Source: PNAI01 sp035501735 | Lineage (GTDB): Bacteria; Pseudomonadota; Alphaproteobacteria; Rhizobiales; Xanthobacteraceae | Direction: 5' to 3' | Length of the DNA: 64,000 nucleotides | Assembly (NCBI GenBank): GCA_035501735.1 | Contig: DATJVR010000084.1 | Span: 1-64,000 of the forward strand | Notes under the pieces: generated by a model | Told to the model about the DNA's origin: nothing | Seen by the model: only the letters and a program-made list of their open reading frames with translations | The model's database searches: none | Part shown: piece by piece, positions 46,396 to 55,181 of the stretch | Position numbering within the stretch: position 1 is the stretch's first letter | Layout of the letters: every line of letters starts with the position of its first letter | Program-made: the position numbers and the translations under genes

Positions 46396-47049
46396 TCAAT
46401 CCCGGCGTTCGACCTTGATGCGCTTGTCGAGATAGGCGTTGACCGCCGCCATCAGCACATCGACCTTCCCGTCGAAGAAATGGTTGGCGCCGGGGATCAC
46501 CTTCTGCTCGATCACGATTCCCTTTTGCGTCTTGAGCTTGTCGACCAGACCGGTGACGTCCTTGTACGGCACCACCGCGTCCTTGTCGCCATGAATGATC
46601 AGGCCGGATGACGGGCAGGGCGCAAGGAAAGAAAAATCGTAGAGGTTTGCCGGCGGCGCAACCGAAATGAATCCTTCGATCTCAGGTCGCCGCATCAAGA
46701 GCTGCATCCCGATCCACGCGCCGAAGGAAAAGCCCGCGATCCAGCAGCTGCGCGCTTCCGGATTGATCGACTGCGCCCAATCGAGCGCCGACGCGGCATC
46801 CGAGAGTTCGCCCTGACCGTGATCGAAGGTGCCCTGGCTGCGGCCGACGCCGCGGAAATTGAATCGGATCACCGCGAAGTGGCGGTGCACGAACGTGTAG
46901 TAGAGTTGATAGACGATCTGATGGTTCATCGTGCCGCCGAATTGCGGATGCGGATGCAGCACGATGGCGATCGGGGCGTTCTTCTGCGGCGCCGGATGAT
47001 AGCGGCCTTCGATACGTCCGGCTGGACCGGTGAAGATGACCTCAGGCAT
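46396..47049 (-). CDS. Alpha/beta hydrolase
   Basis: A 217-residue serine hydrolase. PHPQFGGTMNHQIV near the N-terminus, the nucleophile elbow GFSFGAW, GDKDAVVP with the acid, and GANHFFDG with the His are typical. Substrate unknown. The ORF continues upstream to 47283, but I chose the ATG at 47049 (MPEVIFTGPAGRIEG), the family start. Divergent from the cysteine desulfurase gene across 282 bp. Confidence 0.88.
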   Translation of the reverse strand: MPEVIFTGPAGRIEGRYHPAPQKNAPIAIVLHPHPQFGGTMNHQIVYQLYYTFVHRHFAVIRFNFRGVGRSQGTFDHGQGELSDAASALDWAQSINPEARSCWIAGFSFGAWIGMQLLMRRPEIEGFISVAPPANLYDFSFLAPCPSSGLIIHGDKDAVVPYKDVTGLVDKLKTQKGIVIEQKVIPGANHFFDGKVDVLMAAVNAYLDKRIKVERRD

Positions 47050-47200
47050 GAATCTTGGACCTCGATCGGTTGGCGTGGTATGGCCGGAGCACTGTTGGCG
47101 ATGGGGAATCGCGCGGCGCTGGATGCCAGAGACGCGAGTTAACTCATTGGATCGCTTAAGTAATTTCAGGAGCTCCGGTGCGCGATCAGCGCCAATAGCG

Positions 47201-47216
47201 CCCCGCAGGCGCGGGG
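47201..47216. repeat. GC-rich hairpin upstream of the SUF operon
   Basis: CCCCGC-AGGC-GCGGGG can form a 6-bp stem. It lies in the region upstream of the first gene of the SUF operon and has no T-run, so it is not a clear terminator. Confidence 0.35.
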
Positions 47217-47331
47217 AACGGCTGGGCGCGGCGGCGCGTTTTATCATGAGTGCAGGGGCTAAAAGCAAGGAAATTGAGTACACTTGGCGCCATTGGGCGC
47301 CTGCGAACGGCCCGGAAAATACCGAAACGAG

Positions 47332-48498
47332 ATGAGACAGGCTTATTTCGATTGGAATGCGACGGCCCCGCTGCGCCCTGAGGCGCGCGCCGCCATGCTT
47401 GCGACCTTCGACGTGGTCGGCAATCCATCATCGGTCCATGCCGAAGGACGTGCGGCGCGCCGGATCGTCGAGCGGGCTCGCGAGCAGGTCGCCATGCTCG
47501 CTGGGGCCAAGCCAAGCGAGGTCGTTTTCACCTCGGGAGGCACCGAGTCCAACATGCTGGCGCTGACGCCTGCCATCGAGGTTGGCCAGGACAAAAGGCT
47601 GCGTGATGGCCTGCTGCTCTCCGCCGTTGAGCATCCGTCCGTCCACACTGGCGGCCGTTTCGCTCAAGACTCGGTCGAAAAGATTCCAGTCACCGGCAAT
47701 GGGCTCTTGGATCTCGCTCAGCTTCAGCGCCGCCTCGATGAACTGAAAACATCAGGCGGTCGGCCCCTGGTATCGGTCATGCTGGCCAATAATGAGATCG
47801 GCATCGTCCAGCCCGTGAAGGCCGTGGCCGCCATGGTCCATGCCGCGGGAGGGCTGCTGCATGTCGACGCGGTTCAGGGACCGGGCAGGATGCCATGTGA
47901 TATCAATATATTAGAAGCAGACCTTGAATCGCTTTCAGCGCACAAGATCGGCGGGCCAAAGGGCATCGGGGCGCTGATCGTCCGCGAGGGTTTGCATTTC
48001 GACGCGCAGATCAAGGGCGGCGGCCAGGAGCGCGGCCACCGCGCCGGGACTGAAAACGTAGCCGGCATCGCCGGATTTGGCGCAGCCGCCGAGGTTGTCA
48101 GCGCCAGTTGGCCTACGGAAGCCAGCCATATGGCGGCCATGCGGGACCGGCTCGAAGCCGGCATTCGCCAGGTGCATCCGGATGTCACCATTTTCGGCGC
48201 CGACGTGGACCGGCTGCCCAACACCACGTTGTTCGCGGCCCCGGGCATGAAGGCCGAAACCGCCGTCATTGCCTTTGATCTGGAGGGTGTGGCCGTTTCC
48301 GCCGGCGCCGCCTGTTCCTCCGGCAAGGTCGCCCCCTCCCATGTCCTTGCGGCCATGGGGGTTGCGCCCGCGCTGGCGCGCGGGGCCATTCGGGTTAGCC
48401 TCGGCTATGCCACGACAGAAAATGAGGTTTTGGCGTTTCTTGGTGCTTGGGCCAAGCTCGCGCAGGCCTTATATAAGGGACGGGAAATCGCCGCATGA
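47332..48498 (+). CDS. Cysteine desulfurase (IscS/NifS class), first gene of the SUF operon
   Basis: PLP enzyme that takes sulfur from cysteine. The 388-residue product has the PLP lysine (Lys205 in SAHKIGGPKG) and the persulfide cysteine (Cys328 in GAACSSGK). The sequence is IscS/NifS-like (class I), distinct from SufS further down the same operon. The ATG at 47332 is preferred; the frame opens upstream. sufB begins 96 bp after its end, so a shared transcript is likely. Why two desulfurases are needed is not clear. Confidence 0.93.
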   Translation: MRQAYFDWNATAPLRPEARAAMLATFDVVGNPSSVHAEGRAARRIVERAREQVAMLAGAKPSEVVFTSGGTESNMLALTPAIEVGQDKRLRDGLLLSAVEHPSVHTGGRFAQDSVEKIPVTGNGLLDLAQLQRRLDELKTSGGRPLVSVMLANNEIGIVQPVKAVAAMVHAAGGLLHVDAVQGPGRMPCDINILEADLESLSAHKIGGPKGIGALIVREGLHFDAQIKGGGQERGHRAGTENVAGIAGFGAAAEVVSASWPTEASHMAAMRDRLEAGIRQVHPDVTIFGADVDRLPNTTLFAAPGMKAETAVIAFDLEGVAVSAGAACSSGKVAPSHVLAAMGVAPALARGAIRVSLGYATTENEVLAFLGAWAKLAQALYKGREIAA

Positions 48499-48594
48499 TG
48501 CGGCCGTGAATAGGTGAAACGCGATAGCAGCGACACAGAAGCGAAATTGAAGAATTCCAACCTGCGGTCCTTGAAACCGTAAGCGAGGGAAAAA

Positions 48595-50079
48595 ATGCCG
48601 GCCGTGCAAGAGACGATCGAGCGGGTCCGCCGCATCGACGTCGATCAATACAAATATGGATTCGTCACCGATATCGAATCGGAAAAGGCGCCCAAGGGCC
48701 TTTCCGAGGACATCGTTCGTTTCATTTCCAATAAGAAAAATGAGCCGGAGTGGATGCTGGCATGGCGGCTCGAAGCCTACCGCCACTGGCTGACCATGCG
48801 CGAGCCGACCTGGGCGCGCGTGAAATACGGTCCGATCGACTACCAGGACATCTACTATTACGCCGCGCCGAAAAAGAAGACCGGCCCGAAATCGCTCGAC
48901 GAGATCGACCCCGAAATCCTGCGCACCTACGAGAAGCTCGGCATTCCGCTGCGCGAACAGGAGATCCTCGCCGGCGTGCAGCGCGAGGACGGATCGCGCT
49001 CGCGCGTGGCGGTGGACGCGGTATTCGATTCCGTTTCGGTTGCGACCACCTTCAAGGAGGAACTCGCCAAGGCCGGCGTCATCTTCTGTCCGATTTCGGA
49101 AGCGATCCAGCAGCATCCGGAGCTGGTGAAGAAATATCTCGGCACGGTCGTGCCGACCGGCGACAATTTTTTTGCGGCGCTCAATTCCGCGGTGTTCTCC
49201 GACGGCTCGTTCGTCTACGTGCCGGCCGGCGTGCGCTGCCCCATGGAGCTTTCGACCTACTTCCGCATCAACGAGCGCAACACCGGGCAGTTCGAGCGCA
49301 CGCTCATCATCGCCGACAAGGGCTCCTACGTGAGCTACCTCGAAGGCTGCACCGCGCCGCAGCGCGACGAGAACCAATTGCATGCCGCGGTGGTCGAGCT
49401 GATCACGCTCGACGACGCCGAAATCAAATATTCGACCATCCAGAACTGGTATCCCGGCGACGCCGCGGGCCGGGGCGGCATCTACAATTTCGTCACCAAG
49501 CGCGGCGACGCCCGCGGCAGGAATTCGAAAATCTCCTGGACCCAGGTCGAGACCGGCTCCGCCATCACCTGGAAATATCCGAGCTGCATCCTGCGCGGCG
49601 ACAATTCGCGCGGTGAATTCTATTCGATTGCGATTTCCAACGGCCACCAGCAGGTGGATTCCGGCACCAAGATGCTGCATCTCGGCAAGAACACCACGAG
49701 CCGGATCATTTCCAAGGGCATCGCCGCCGGGCAATCCAACAACACCTATCGCGGCCGTGTCTTCGCGCACCGCCGCGCCAAAGGTGCGCGCAATTTCACC
49801 AATTGCGATTCTCTTCTGATCGGCGATCAGTGCGGCGCTCACACCGTGCCCTATATCGAGGCGAGCAATGCGTCGGCGGTGTTCGAGCACGAGGCCACTA
49901 CCTCGAAAATCTCCGAGGACATGCTGTTCTACTGCATGCAGCGCGGCCTTTCCGAGGAGGAGGCGGTCGCGTTGGTGGTGAACGGCTTCGTCAAGGACGT
50001 GCTGCAGCAACTTCCCATGGAGTTCGCGGTCGAGGCGCAGAAGCTCATTTCGATCTCGCTTGAAGGCAGCGTCGGATGA
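48595..50079 (+). CDS. sufB: Fe-S cluster scaffold SufB
   Basis: Scaffold core of the SufBC2D complex, on which Fe-S clusters are built. At 494 residues the length is normal. Conserved family segments include FVYVPAGVRCPMELSTYFRIN, GSYVSYLEGCTAPQRDENQLHAA, and the C-terminal EHEATTSKISEDMLFYCMQRGL. The start is the ATG at 48595. Its stop overlaps the cupin start by 4 bp (ATGA), so the two are translationally coupled. Confidence 0.97.
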   Translation: MPAVQETIERVRRIDVDQYKYGFVTDIESEKAPKGLSEDIVRFISNKKNEPEWMLAWRLEAYRHWLTMREPTWARVKYGPIDYQDIYYYAAPKKKTGPKSLDEIDPEILRTYEKLGIPLREQEILAGVQREDGSRSRVAVDAVFDSVSVATTFKEELAKAGVIFCPISEAIQQHPELVKKYLGTVVPTGDNFFAALNSAVFSDGSFVYVPAGVRCPMELSTYFRINERNTGQFERTLIIADKGSYVSYLEGCTAPQRDENQLHAAVVELITLDDAEIKYSTIQNWYPGDAAGRGGIYNFVTKRGDARGRNSKISWTQVETGSAITWKYPSCILRGDNSRGEFYSIAISNGHQQVDSGTKMLHLGKNTTSRIISKGIAAGQSNNTYRGRVFAHRRAKGARNFTNCDSLLIGDQCGAHTVPYIEASNASAVFEHEATTSKISEDMLFYCMQRGLSEEEAVALVVNGFVKDVLQQLPMEFAVEAQKLISISLEGSVG

Positions 50080-50561
50080 CCGAAAAAGTCGTCATCAACA
50101 TCGACGACGTGTCGCTGCTCGAGCGCGGCAACGGCAAGAAATTCGCGGTCAAATGGGGCCGCGTCGCGCCGACGCTCGGCCTTAAGGGGTTGGGCTGCGC
50201 CATTCACGTCGTGCCGCCCGGCAAGGCGGCGTTTCCGTTCCATCGCCATCACGTCGCGGATGAGCTTTTCTTCATCATGTCCGGCAAGGGTGAATATCGC
50301 TACGGCGACGAAACATATCCGTTGCGCGCCGGCGATCTGGTGAGCGCGCCTGCCGGCGCCAAGCCGCACCAGATCATCAACACCGGCGGTGAGGATTTGC
50401 GCTATCTCGGCATATCGACCATGAGCGGCGTCGACATTGTCGATTATCCCGATTCCGGCAAGGTCGGGGTTGCCGCCGGCATTAAGAATGCCGATTTCAA
50501 AACCGCCACTTACGTCGCGATGGGCCGCATCACTGCGGCCGACTACTTCGATGGCGAATGA
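50076..50561 (+). CDS. Cupin-domain protein within the SUF operon
   Basis: A 161-residue single-domain cupin. Metal ligands are HRHH (56-59), Glu63 and His98 in KPHQII. Its ATG overlaps the sufB stop, so it must be made with SufB. The function is not known; a metal-binding cupin in an iron-sulfur operon suggests iron or ligand handling, but that is inference. It is followed 17 bp later by another unassigned gene. Confidence 0.85.
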   Translation: MTEKVVINIDDVSLLERGNGKKFAVKWGRVAPTLGLKGLGCAIHVVPPGKAAFPFHRHHVADELFFIMSGKGEYRYGDETYPLRAGDLVSAPAGAKPHQIINTGGEDLRYLGISTMSGVDIVDYPDSGKVGVAAGIKNADFKTATYVAMGRITAADYFDGE

Positions 50562-50578
50562 ATTTTTGAGGAAGGTGA

Positions 50579-50932
50579 ATGTCCGCACTGGACAAGGCTG
50601 TCAACGAACTCGAGGAGCAGCGCGCTAAGGAGAACGCGGAACGGAAAACGCGGCATCAGGCGGCCTGCGCGTTTCTCAAGGAGTTCTACGAATCCGATGT
50701 GGCACCGTCGAAGAAACTCAAGGCGCACGGCGTGCGCGCGGCCTTCGATGGCGCGCGCATCCTGCTGGAGAAGCCCGAAGTCGGTGTGTATGCGGACGGG
50801 ATGATGATCGTGGTCGGCGAGCAGGGCGAGATCGACGTCAACGGCAAGTCGCTCGGTCCTGTGCGGCCGGACCACAGTGATACGAGGAAGAATGAGCTGA
50901 TTGCCGAGATCATCTCGCATTTCAGTTTGTGA
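50579..50932 (+). CDS. Unknown 117-residue protein in the SUF operon
   Basis: No family recognised. The N-terminal half is a charged helix with coiled-coil character (ALDKAVNELEEQRAKENAERK), with one cysteine at QAACAFLKEFYESDV. The C-terminal half looks beta-rich (VGVYADGMMIVVGEQGEIDVNGKSLG). There is no signal peptide or membrane segment. A GAGGAAGG sequence stands before the ATG. The stop overlaps a GTG in the sufC frame. Position between sufB and sufC implies a role in cluster assembly. Confidence 0.75.
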   Translation: MSALDKAVNELEEQRAKENAERKTRHQAACAFLKEFYESDVAPSKKLKAHGVRAAFDGARILLEKPEVGVYADGMMIVVGEQGEIDVNGKSLGPVRPDHSDTRKNELIAEIISHFSL

Positions 50933-50952
50933 AATTTGAAAGGATTTCGCGC

Positions 50953-51708
50953 GTGCCAATGCTTGAAATCAAAAACCTGCACGTCACCGTCGACGGCAAG
51001 CAGATCCTCAATGGTGTCGATCTCGTCGTGAACAAGGGCGAGGTGCACGCCATCATGGGCCCGAACGGTTCGGGCAAATCCACGCTCGCTTATGTCATGG
51101 CCGGCAAGGAGGGCTATGCGGCGACGCAGGGCGAGATCATGCTCGACGGCGAAAACCTGCTCGGCATCGAGCCCGACGAGCGCGCGGCCAAGGGCCTGTT
51201 CCTGGCCTTCCAATACCCGCTCGAAATCCCCGGTGTCGCCACCATCAATTTCCTGCGCACCGCCATGAATGCATTGCGTAAGAAGCGCGGCCAACCCGAG
51301 CTGACGGTGCCGGAATTCCAAAAACGCCTGAACGAGGTTGCCGGTAAGCTGGAAATTGACCGCGACATGCTCCGCCGCGGCGTCAATGTCGGATTTTCCG
51401 GCGGCGAGAAGAAGCGCAACGAAATTTTGCAGATGGCGCTTCTGGAGCCGCGGCTCTGCGTGCTCGACGAGACCGATTCCGGCCTCGACATCGACGCGCT
51501 GAAGATCGTCGCCGACGGCGTCAACCGGTTGCGCTCGCCCGATCGCGCCTTCGTCGTCATCACCCACTATCAACGGCTGCTGAACCACATCGTGCCGGAT
51601 GTTGTGCACGTGCTGTCGCGCGGCCGCATCGTCAAGACCGGCGGAAGCGAGCTTGCGCTCGAGCTCGAAGCCAAGGGTTATGCGCAGTACCAGGAAGAGG
51701 CCGCGTGA
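50953..51708 (+). CDS. sufC: SufC ATPase of the SUF system
   Basis: ABC-type ATPase that drives SufB/SufD conformational changes during cluster assembly. The 251-aa protein has Walker A GPNGSGKS (36-43), a Q-loop region, the ABC signature FSGGEKKRNE and Walker B LCVLDETDSGLD. Start is uncertain: the GTG at 50953 has GAAAGGA 9 nt upstream, the ATG at 50959 gives MLEIKNLHV, and a GTG at 50929 overlaps the stop of the preceding gene. Confidence 0.95.
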   Translation: MPMLEIKNLHVTVDGKQILNGVDLVVNKGEVHAIMGPNGSGKSTLAYVMAGKEGYAATQGEIMLDGENLLGIEPDERAAKGLFLAFQYPLEIPGVATINFLRTAMNALRKKRGQPELTVPEFQKRLNEVAGKLEIDRDMLRRGVNVGFSGGEKKRNEILQMALLEPRLCVLDETDSGLDIDALKIVADGVNRLRSPDRAFVVITHYQRLLNHIVPDVVHVLSRGRIVKTGGSELALELEAKGYAQYQEEAA

Positions 51709-51710
51709 CG

Positions 51711-53039
51711 ATGAACGCGCCGCTGCACACCACCAGAACCGAAGCCGAGCTTGCGCTTGAGCGGGCCTTTGCGGCCGCCAGATCGAAGCTGCCCGGCGAC
51801 GGCAAGATTCAGGCCTTGCGCGAGGACGCGATCCGCGCGTTCGATGCCGAAGGCTTGCCCGATCGCCGCCTCGAGGACTGGAAATACACCGACCTGCGCG
51901 CGCTCATGCGGGACGCCAAGCCGCTTGCGGGCATGCCTGGCGCGGACGCCAAAGCGCGCGCCAAGGATGCCGGCCGGTCGCTCGCCGATATGGACGCGCG
52001 CCGGATCGTTTTTGTCGACGGGAGTCTCGTTGCCGAACTGTCCGACCTCGCCGGCCTCGAAAAAGGACTCACCATCCGCTCCATGGCGCAGGCTTTGGCC
52101 GCTGGCGATCCGCTGATTGCCGCGCATCTCGGCAGCATTTCGCCGCCTGACGGGGATGGCACGCTCGCGCTCAATACCGCGCTTATGAGCGACGGCGTCG
52201 TTATCCATGTCGCCAGTGGCGCCACCGTCGAACGGCCGGTGCATCTCGTGTTCTCCGCCACCGGCGAGAAACCAGCCTCCGTGTTCACCCGCTCGCTGGT
52301 GGTGATCGAGCAGGGCGCCCGCGTCATGCTGGTCGAGAGCCATGAGTGCTTCAACGCCTATCAGGTGAACGCCGTGCTCGAGCTGATCGTCGGTGACAAC
52401 GCCCACGTCGATCACATCAAGATTTTCGGCGGCGGGAACGACGTGCTGCATGTGTCCTCGCTGATGGCTTCACTCGGGGCGCGCGGCCGCTTCAACGATT
52501 TCAGCTTCACCACCGGCGGTGCCGTGGTGCGCAACCAGCTTTTCCTGCGTTTTGACGGCGAAGGCACGCTCGCGAGCATCCGCGGCGCCAGCCTGCTCAA
52601 GGGCAAGCAGCATGCCGACACCACGCTCGTCGCCGATCACAAGGCCGGCGGCTGCCAAAATCGCGAAATGTTCAAGAGCGTGCTCGATGGCGAAAGCCGC
52701 GGCGTCTTCCAGGGCAAGATCATCGTCCGACCCGGCGCGCAAAAAACCGACGCCAAGATGATGACCCAGGCGCTGCTGCTGTCCGAGCAGGCCGAGGCCG
52801 ACAACAAGCCCGAGCTCGAAATCTACGCCGACGACGTGCAATGCGGACACGGCGCGACCACCGGCGCGCTCGACCAGGATCTCAAGTTCTATCTCATGGC
52901 ACGCGGCATTCCCGCGAAGGAAGCCGAGGCGTTGCTGGTGCAGGCCTTTGTCGGCGAAGCGATCGAAGGCATCGAGCACGCGGGTCTGCGTGATGCATTG
53001 CTCGGCCATGTTGCGGCCTGGTTGAGCGCGAGGGAATGA
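51711..53039 (+). CDS. sufD: SufD subunit of the SUF scaffold complex
   Basis: Forms the SufBC2D scaffold with SufB and SufC. The 442-residue protein has the conserved LEDWKYTDLRALMRDAKPL N-terminal motif and the SufBD core: GARGRFNDFSFTTGG, KGKQHADTTLVADH, DDVQCGHGATTGALDQD and a C-terminal ARGIPAKEAEALLVQAF helix. The ATG at 51711 is 2 nt after the sufC stop; the 3' end overlaps sufS by 4 nt. Confidence 0.96.
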   Translation: MNAPLHTTRTEAELALERAFAAARSKLPGDGKIQALREDAIRAFDAEGLPDRRLEDWKYTDLRALMRDAKPLAGMPGADAKARAKDAGRSLADMDARRIVFVDGSLVAELSDLAGLEKGLTIRSMAQALAAGDPLIAAHLGSISPPDGDGTLALNTALMSDGVVIHVASGATVERPVHLVFSATGEKPASVFTRSLVVIEQGARVMLVESHECFNAYQVNAVLELIVGDNAHVDHIKIFGGGNDVLHVSSLMASLGARGRFNDFSFTTGGAVVRNQLFLRFDGEGTLASIRGASLLKGKQHADTTLVADHKAGGCQNREMFKSVLDGESRGVFQGKIIVRPGAQKTDAKMMTQALLLSEQAEADNKPELEIYADDVQCGHGATTGALDQDLKFYLMARGIPAKEAEALLVQAFVGEAIEGIEHAGLRDALLGHVAAWLSARE

Positions 53040-54280
53040 TGCATCCCGCGGTCACCAACGGCAGCTACGATGTGACGCGCATCCGCGCCGACTTCCCGAT
53101 TCTGGCCAGGCAGGTCTACGGCAAGCCGCTGGTCTATCTCGACAACGCCGCCTCCGCGCAAAAGCCGCTGGCCGTGCTCGACCGGCTGCAGCAGGCCTAC
53201 ACGGAAGAATACGCCAACGTGCACCGCGGTCTGCATTTCCTCGCCAATGCCGCGACCGAAGCCTATGAAGGCGCGCGCGAAAAGGTGCGGGCCTTTCTCA
53301 ACGCCGGCCGCGCGGAAGAAATCATCTTCACCCGCAACGCCACCGAGGCCATCAATCTCGTCGCCTACACCTTCGCGCGCGAGCGCATTCAGGCCGGCGA
53401 CGAAATCGTGCTCTCGATCATGGAGCACCATTCCAATATTGTGCCGTGGCATTTCCTGCGCGAGCGGCAAGGCGCCGTGCTCAAATGGGCGCCGGTCGAC
53501 GACGAGGGGAATTTCCTCGTCGACGAGTTCGAGAAGCTTCTGACCGGGCGCACCAAGCTCGTCGCCATCACCCACATGTCGAACATGCTGGGCACGCTCG
53601 TGCCGGTGAAGGAGGTCGTCCGCCTCGCGCATGCGCGCGGCATTCCGGTGCTGATCGACGGCGCGCAAGCCGCCGTGCACCTCGACGTCGACGTGCGCGA
53701 CATCGATTGCGACTTCTACGCCATCACCGGCCACAAGCTCTACGGCCCGACCGGCATCGGCGCGCTTTATGGCAAATACGCGCATCTCGCCGCCATGCCG
53801 CCGTTCAATGGCGGCGGCGAGATGATCCGCGAGGTTTCCACCGATCGCGTCACCTATGGCGATCCGCCGCACAAATTCGAGGCCGGCACCCCTTCGATCG
53901 TGCAGGCCATCGGCCTTGGCGCCGCCGTCGACTACGTCAATTCGATCGGCAAGTCCCGCATCCGCACCCACGAGCACGGTCTCGTCAGCTTTGCCCATGA
54001 GCGTCTGCGCGAAATCAATTCGCTGCGTATCCTCGGCACGACCAAGAACAAGGGCCCGATCGTTTCGTTCGAGCTCAAGGGCGCGCACCCGCACGATGTG
54101 GCGACCGTCATTGACCGCGCCGGGGTTGCCGTGCGCGCCGGCACTCATTGCGTCATGCCGCTGCTCGCCCGATATGGAATGACGGCAAGCTGCCGCGCAT
54201 CGTTCGCGCTCTACAACACGCGCGATGAAATCGACGTTCTGGCGCGCGCGCTGGTCAAGGCGCAGGATATTTTCGCATGA
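53036..54280 (+). CDS. sufS: Cysteine desulfurase SufS
   Basis: Group II cysteine desulfurase. The 414-residue protein has the PLP lysine Lys234 in ITGHKLYGPTG and the active cysteine Cys372 in RAGTHCVMP. Two ATGs in tandem (53036 and 53039) overlap the sufD stop, so it is translationally coupled. No SufE or SufU partner gene is visible in the operon, although SufS usually depends on one. Confidence 0.96.
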   Translation: MMHPAVTNGSYDVTRIRADFPILARQVYGKPLVYLDNAASAQKPLAVLDRLQQAYTEEYANVHRGLHFLANAATEAYEGAREKVRAFLNAGRAEEIIFTRNATEAINLVAYTFARERIQAGDEIVLSIMEHHSNIVPWHFLRERQGAVLKWAPVDDEGNFLVDEFEKLLTGRTKLVAITHMSNMLGTLVPVKEVVRLAHARGIPVLIDGAQAAVHLDVDVRDIDCDFYAITGHKLYGPTGIGALYGKYAHLAAMPPFNGGGEMIREVSTDRVTYGDPPHKFEAGTPSIVQAIGLGAAVDYVNSIGKSRIRTHEHGLVSFAHERLREINSLRILGTTKNKGPIVSFELKGAHPHDVATVIDRAGVAVRAGTHCVMPLLARYGMTASCRASFALYNTRDEIDVLARALVKAQDIFA

Positions 54281-54666
54281 GCGACGATACCGAAAACAAG
54301 TCTGCAAATCCGATCGCGCCGAATGCGCCCGCGACCACGTCGGCTTTGCCCGAGGCCGAGCTGTCCCAGCTGACCGATGGCGTCGTGGCCGCGCTGAAAA
54401 CCGTCTTCGATCCGGAAATTCCCGCCGACATTTACGAACTCGGCCTCATCTACAAAGTCGACATCGCCGACGACAAGATGGTGACGATCGACATGACGCT
54501 CACCACGCCGAACTGCCCGTCGGCGGCGGAGTTGCCGGTCATGGTGGAGAATGCAGTGGCCAGCGTGCCCGGGGTGAGCGGTGCCAAGGTAAACGTGGTC
54601 TGGGATCCGCCCTGGGATCAGAGTCGAATGTCGGACGAGGCCCGCGTGATGCTCAACATGTGGTGA
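54277..54666 (+). CDS. sufT: SUF-associated DUF59 (MIP18/SufT-like) protein
   Basis: DUF59 proteins help mature or carry Fe-S clusters. The 129 residues comprise a low-complexity N-terminal 30 and the DUF59 core (VFDPEIPADIYELGLIYKVDI, then DMTLTTPNCPSAAELP with the conserved cysteine, ending in WDPPWDQSRMSDEARVML). Starts within the sufS stop codon region, overlapping by 4 bp. The symbol is used loosely for this family in SUF operons. Confidence 0.9.
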   Translation: MSDDTENKSANPIAPNAPATTSALPEAELSQLTDGVVAALKTVFDPEIPADIYELGLIYKVDIADDKMVTIDMTLTTPNCPSAAELPVMVENAVASVPGVSGAKVNVVWDPPWDQSRMSDEARVMLNMW

Positions 54667-54671
54667 GTTGC

Positions 54672-54685
54672 GCCAAGGACTTGGC
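54672..54685. terminator. Palindrome after sufT, possible attenuator or weak terminator
   Basis: GCCAAG-GA-CTTGGC is a perfect 14-bp palindrome just after the sufT stop. It is followed by AT-rich DNA but not a clean T-run, so a role in ending or attenuating the main SUF transcript is only a suggestion. Confidence 0.35.
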
Positions 54686-54745
54686 CACCCTAGATAAATA
54701 TTAAAGAAATGATGGCGATTTCTACGTTATAGTACGCCTCGAATC

Positions 54746-54763
54746 CGCCCGGCGCGCCGGGCG
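54746..54763. promoter_or_regulatory. 18-bp perfect palindrome just before the sufA ribosome-binding site
   Basis: CGCCCGGCGCGCCGGGCG lies 2 nt before AGGAG. A TATAGT hexamer at 54728-54733 may be a -10 element, so sufA could have its own promoter. The palindrome may form a hairpin in the leader or an operator that affects translation start. Confidence 0.4.
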
Positions 54764-54778
54764 ACAGGAGAATTGAAA

Positions 54779-55162
54779 ATGGCCACGGGCCGGCCGAGAC
54801 CTCAAGTGATGCGCCTGTCCGAGGCCGCGGCTGCGCGCATCAAGGAGATCATGGCGAAGACGGATCGCCCGTTCGCCGGCGTGCGCGTGGGCGTGAAGAA
54901 CGGCGGTTGCGCCGGCATGTCCTACACCCTGGAATATGCCGAGAAGGCCAATCCGAACGACGAAGTGATCGAGGACAAGGGCATCAAGCTCTTGATCGAT
55001 CCGAAGGCCGTGCTGTTCCTGCTCGGCACCGAGATGGACTACAAGGTCGACAAGCTCTCCGCGCAATTCGTGTTCAACAACCCGAACCAGACCTCGGCCT
55101 GCGGCTGCGGCGAGTCGGTATTGCTGACGCCCGCGCGCGGCGAATCCGCGGACGCGCATTGA
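54779..55162 (+). CDS. sufA: A-type Fe-S cluster carrier (SufA/ErpA-like)
   Basis: Carries assembled clusters to targets. The 127-residue product has all three conserved cysteines: Cys44 in GGCAGMSY and Cys108 and Cys110 in SACGCGES. AGGAG precedes the ATG at 54779 by 8 nt. Separated from sufT by 112 bp that hold promoter-like and palindromic sequences, it is likely partly independent of the main operon. Whether it is SufA, ErpA or IscA cannot be decided by sequence alone. Confidence 0.93.
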   Translation: MATGRPRPQVMRLSEAAAARIKEIMAKTDRPFAGVRVGVKNGGCAGMSYTLEYAEKANPNDEVIEDKGIKLLIDPKAVLFLLGTEMDYKVDKLSAQFVFNNPNQTSACGCGESVLLTPARGESADAH

Positions 55163-55181
55163 ACCGCGCGCTTAAGATCGC

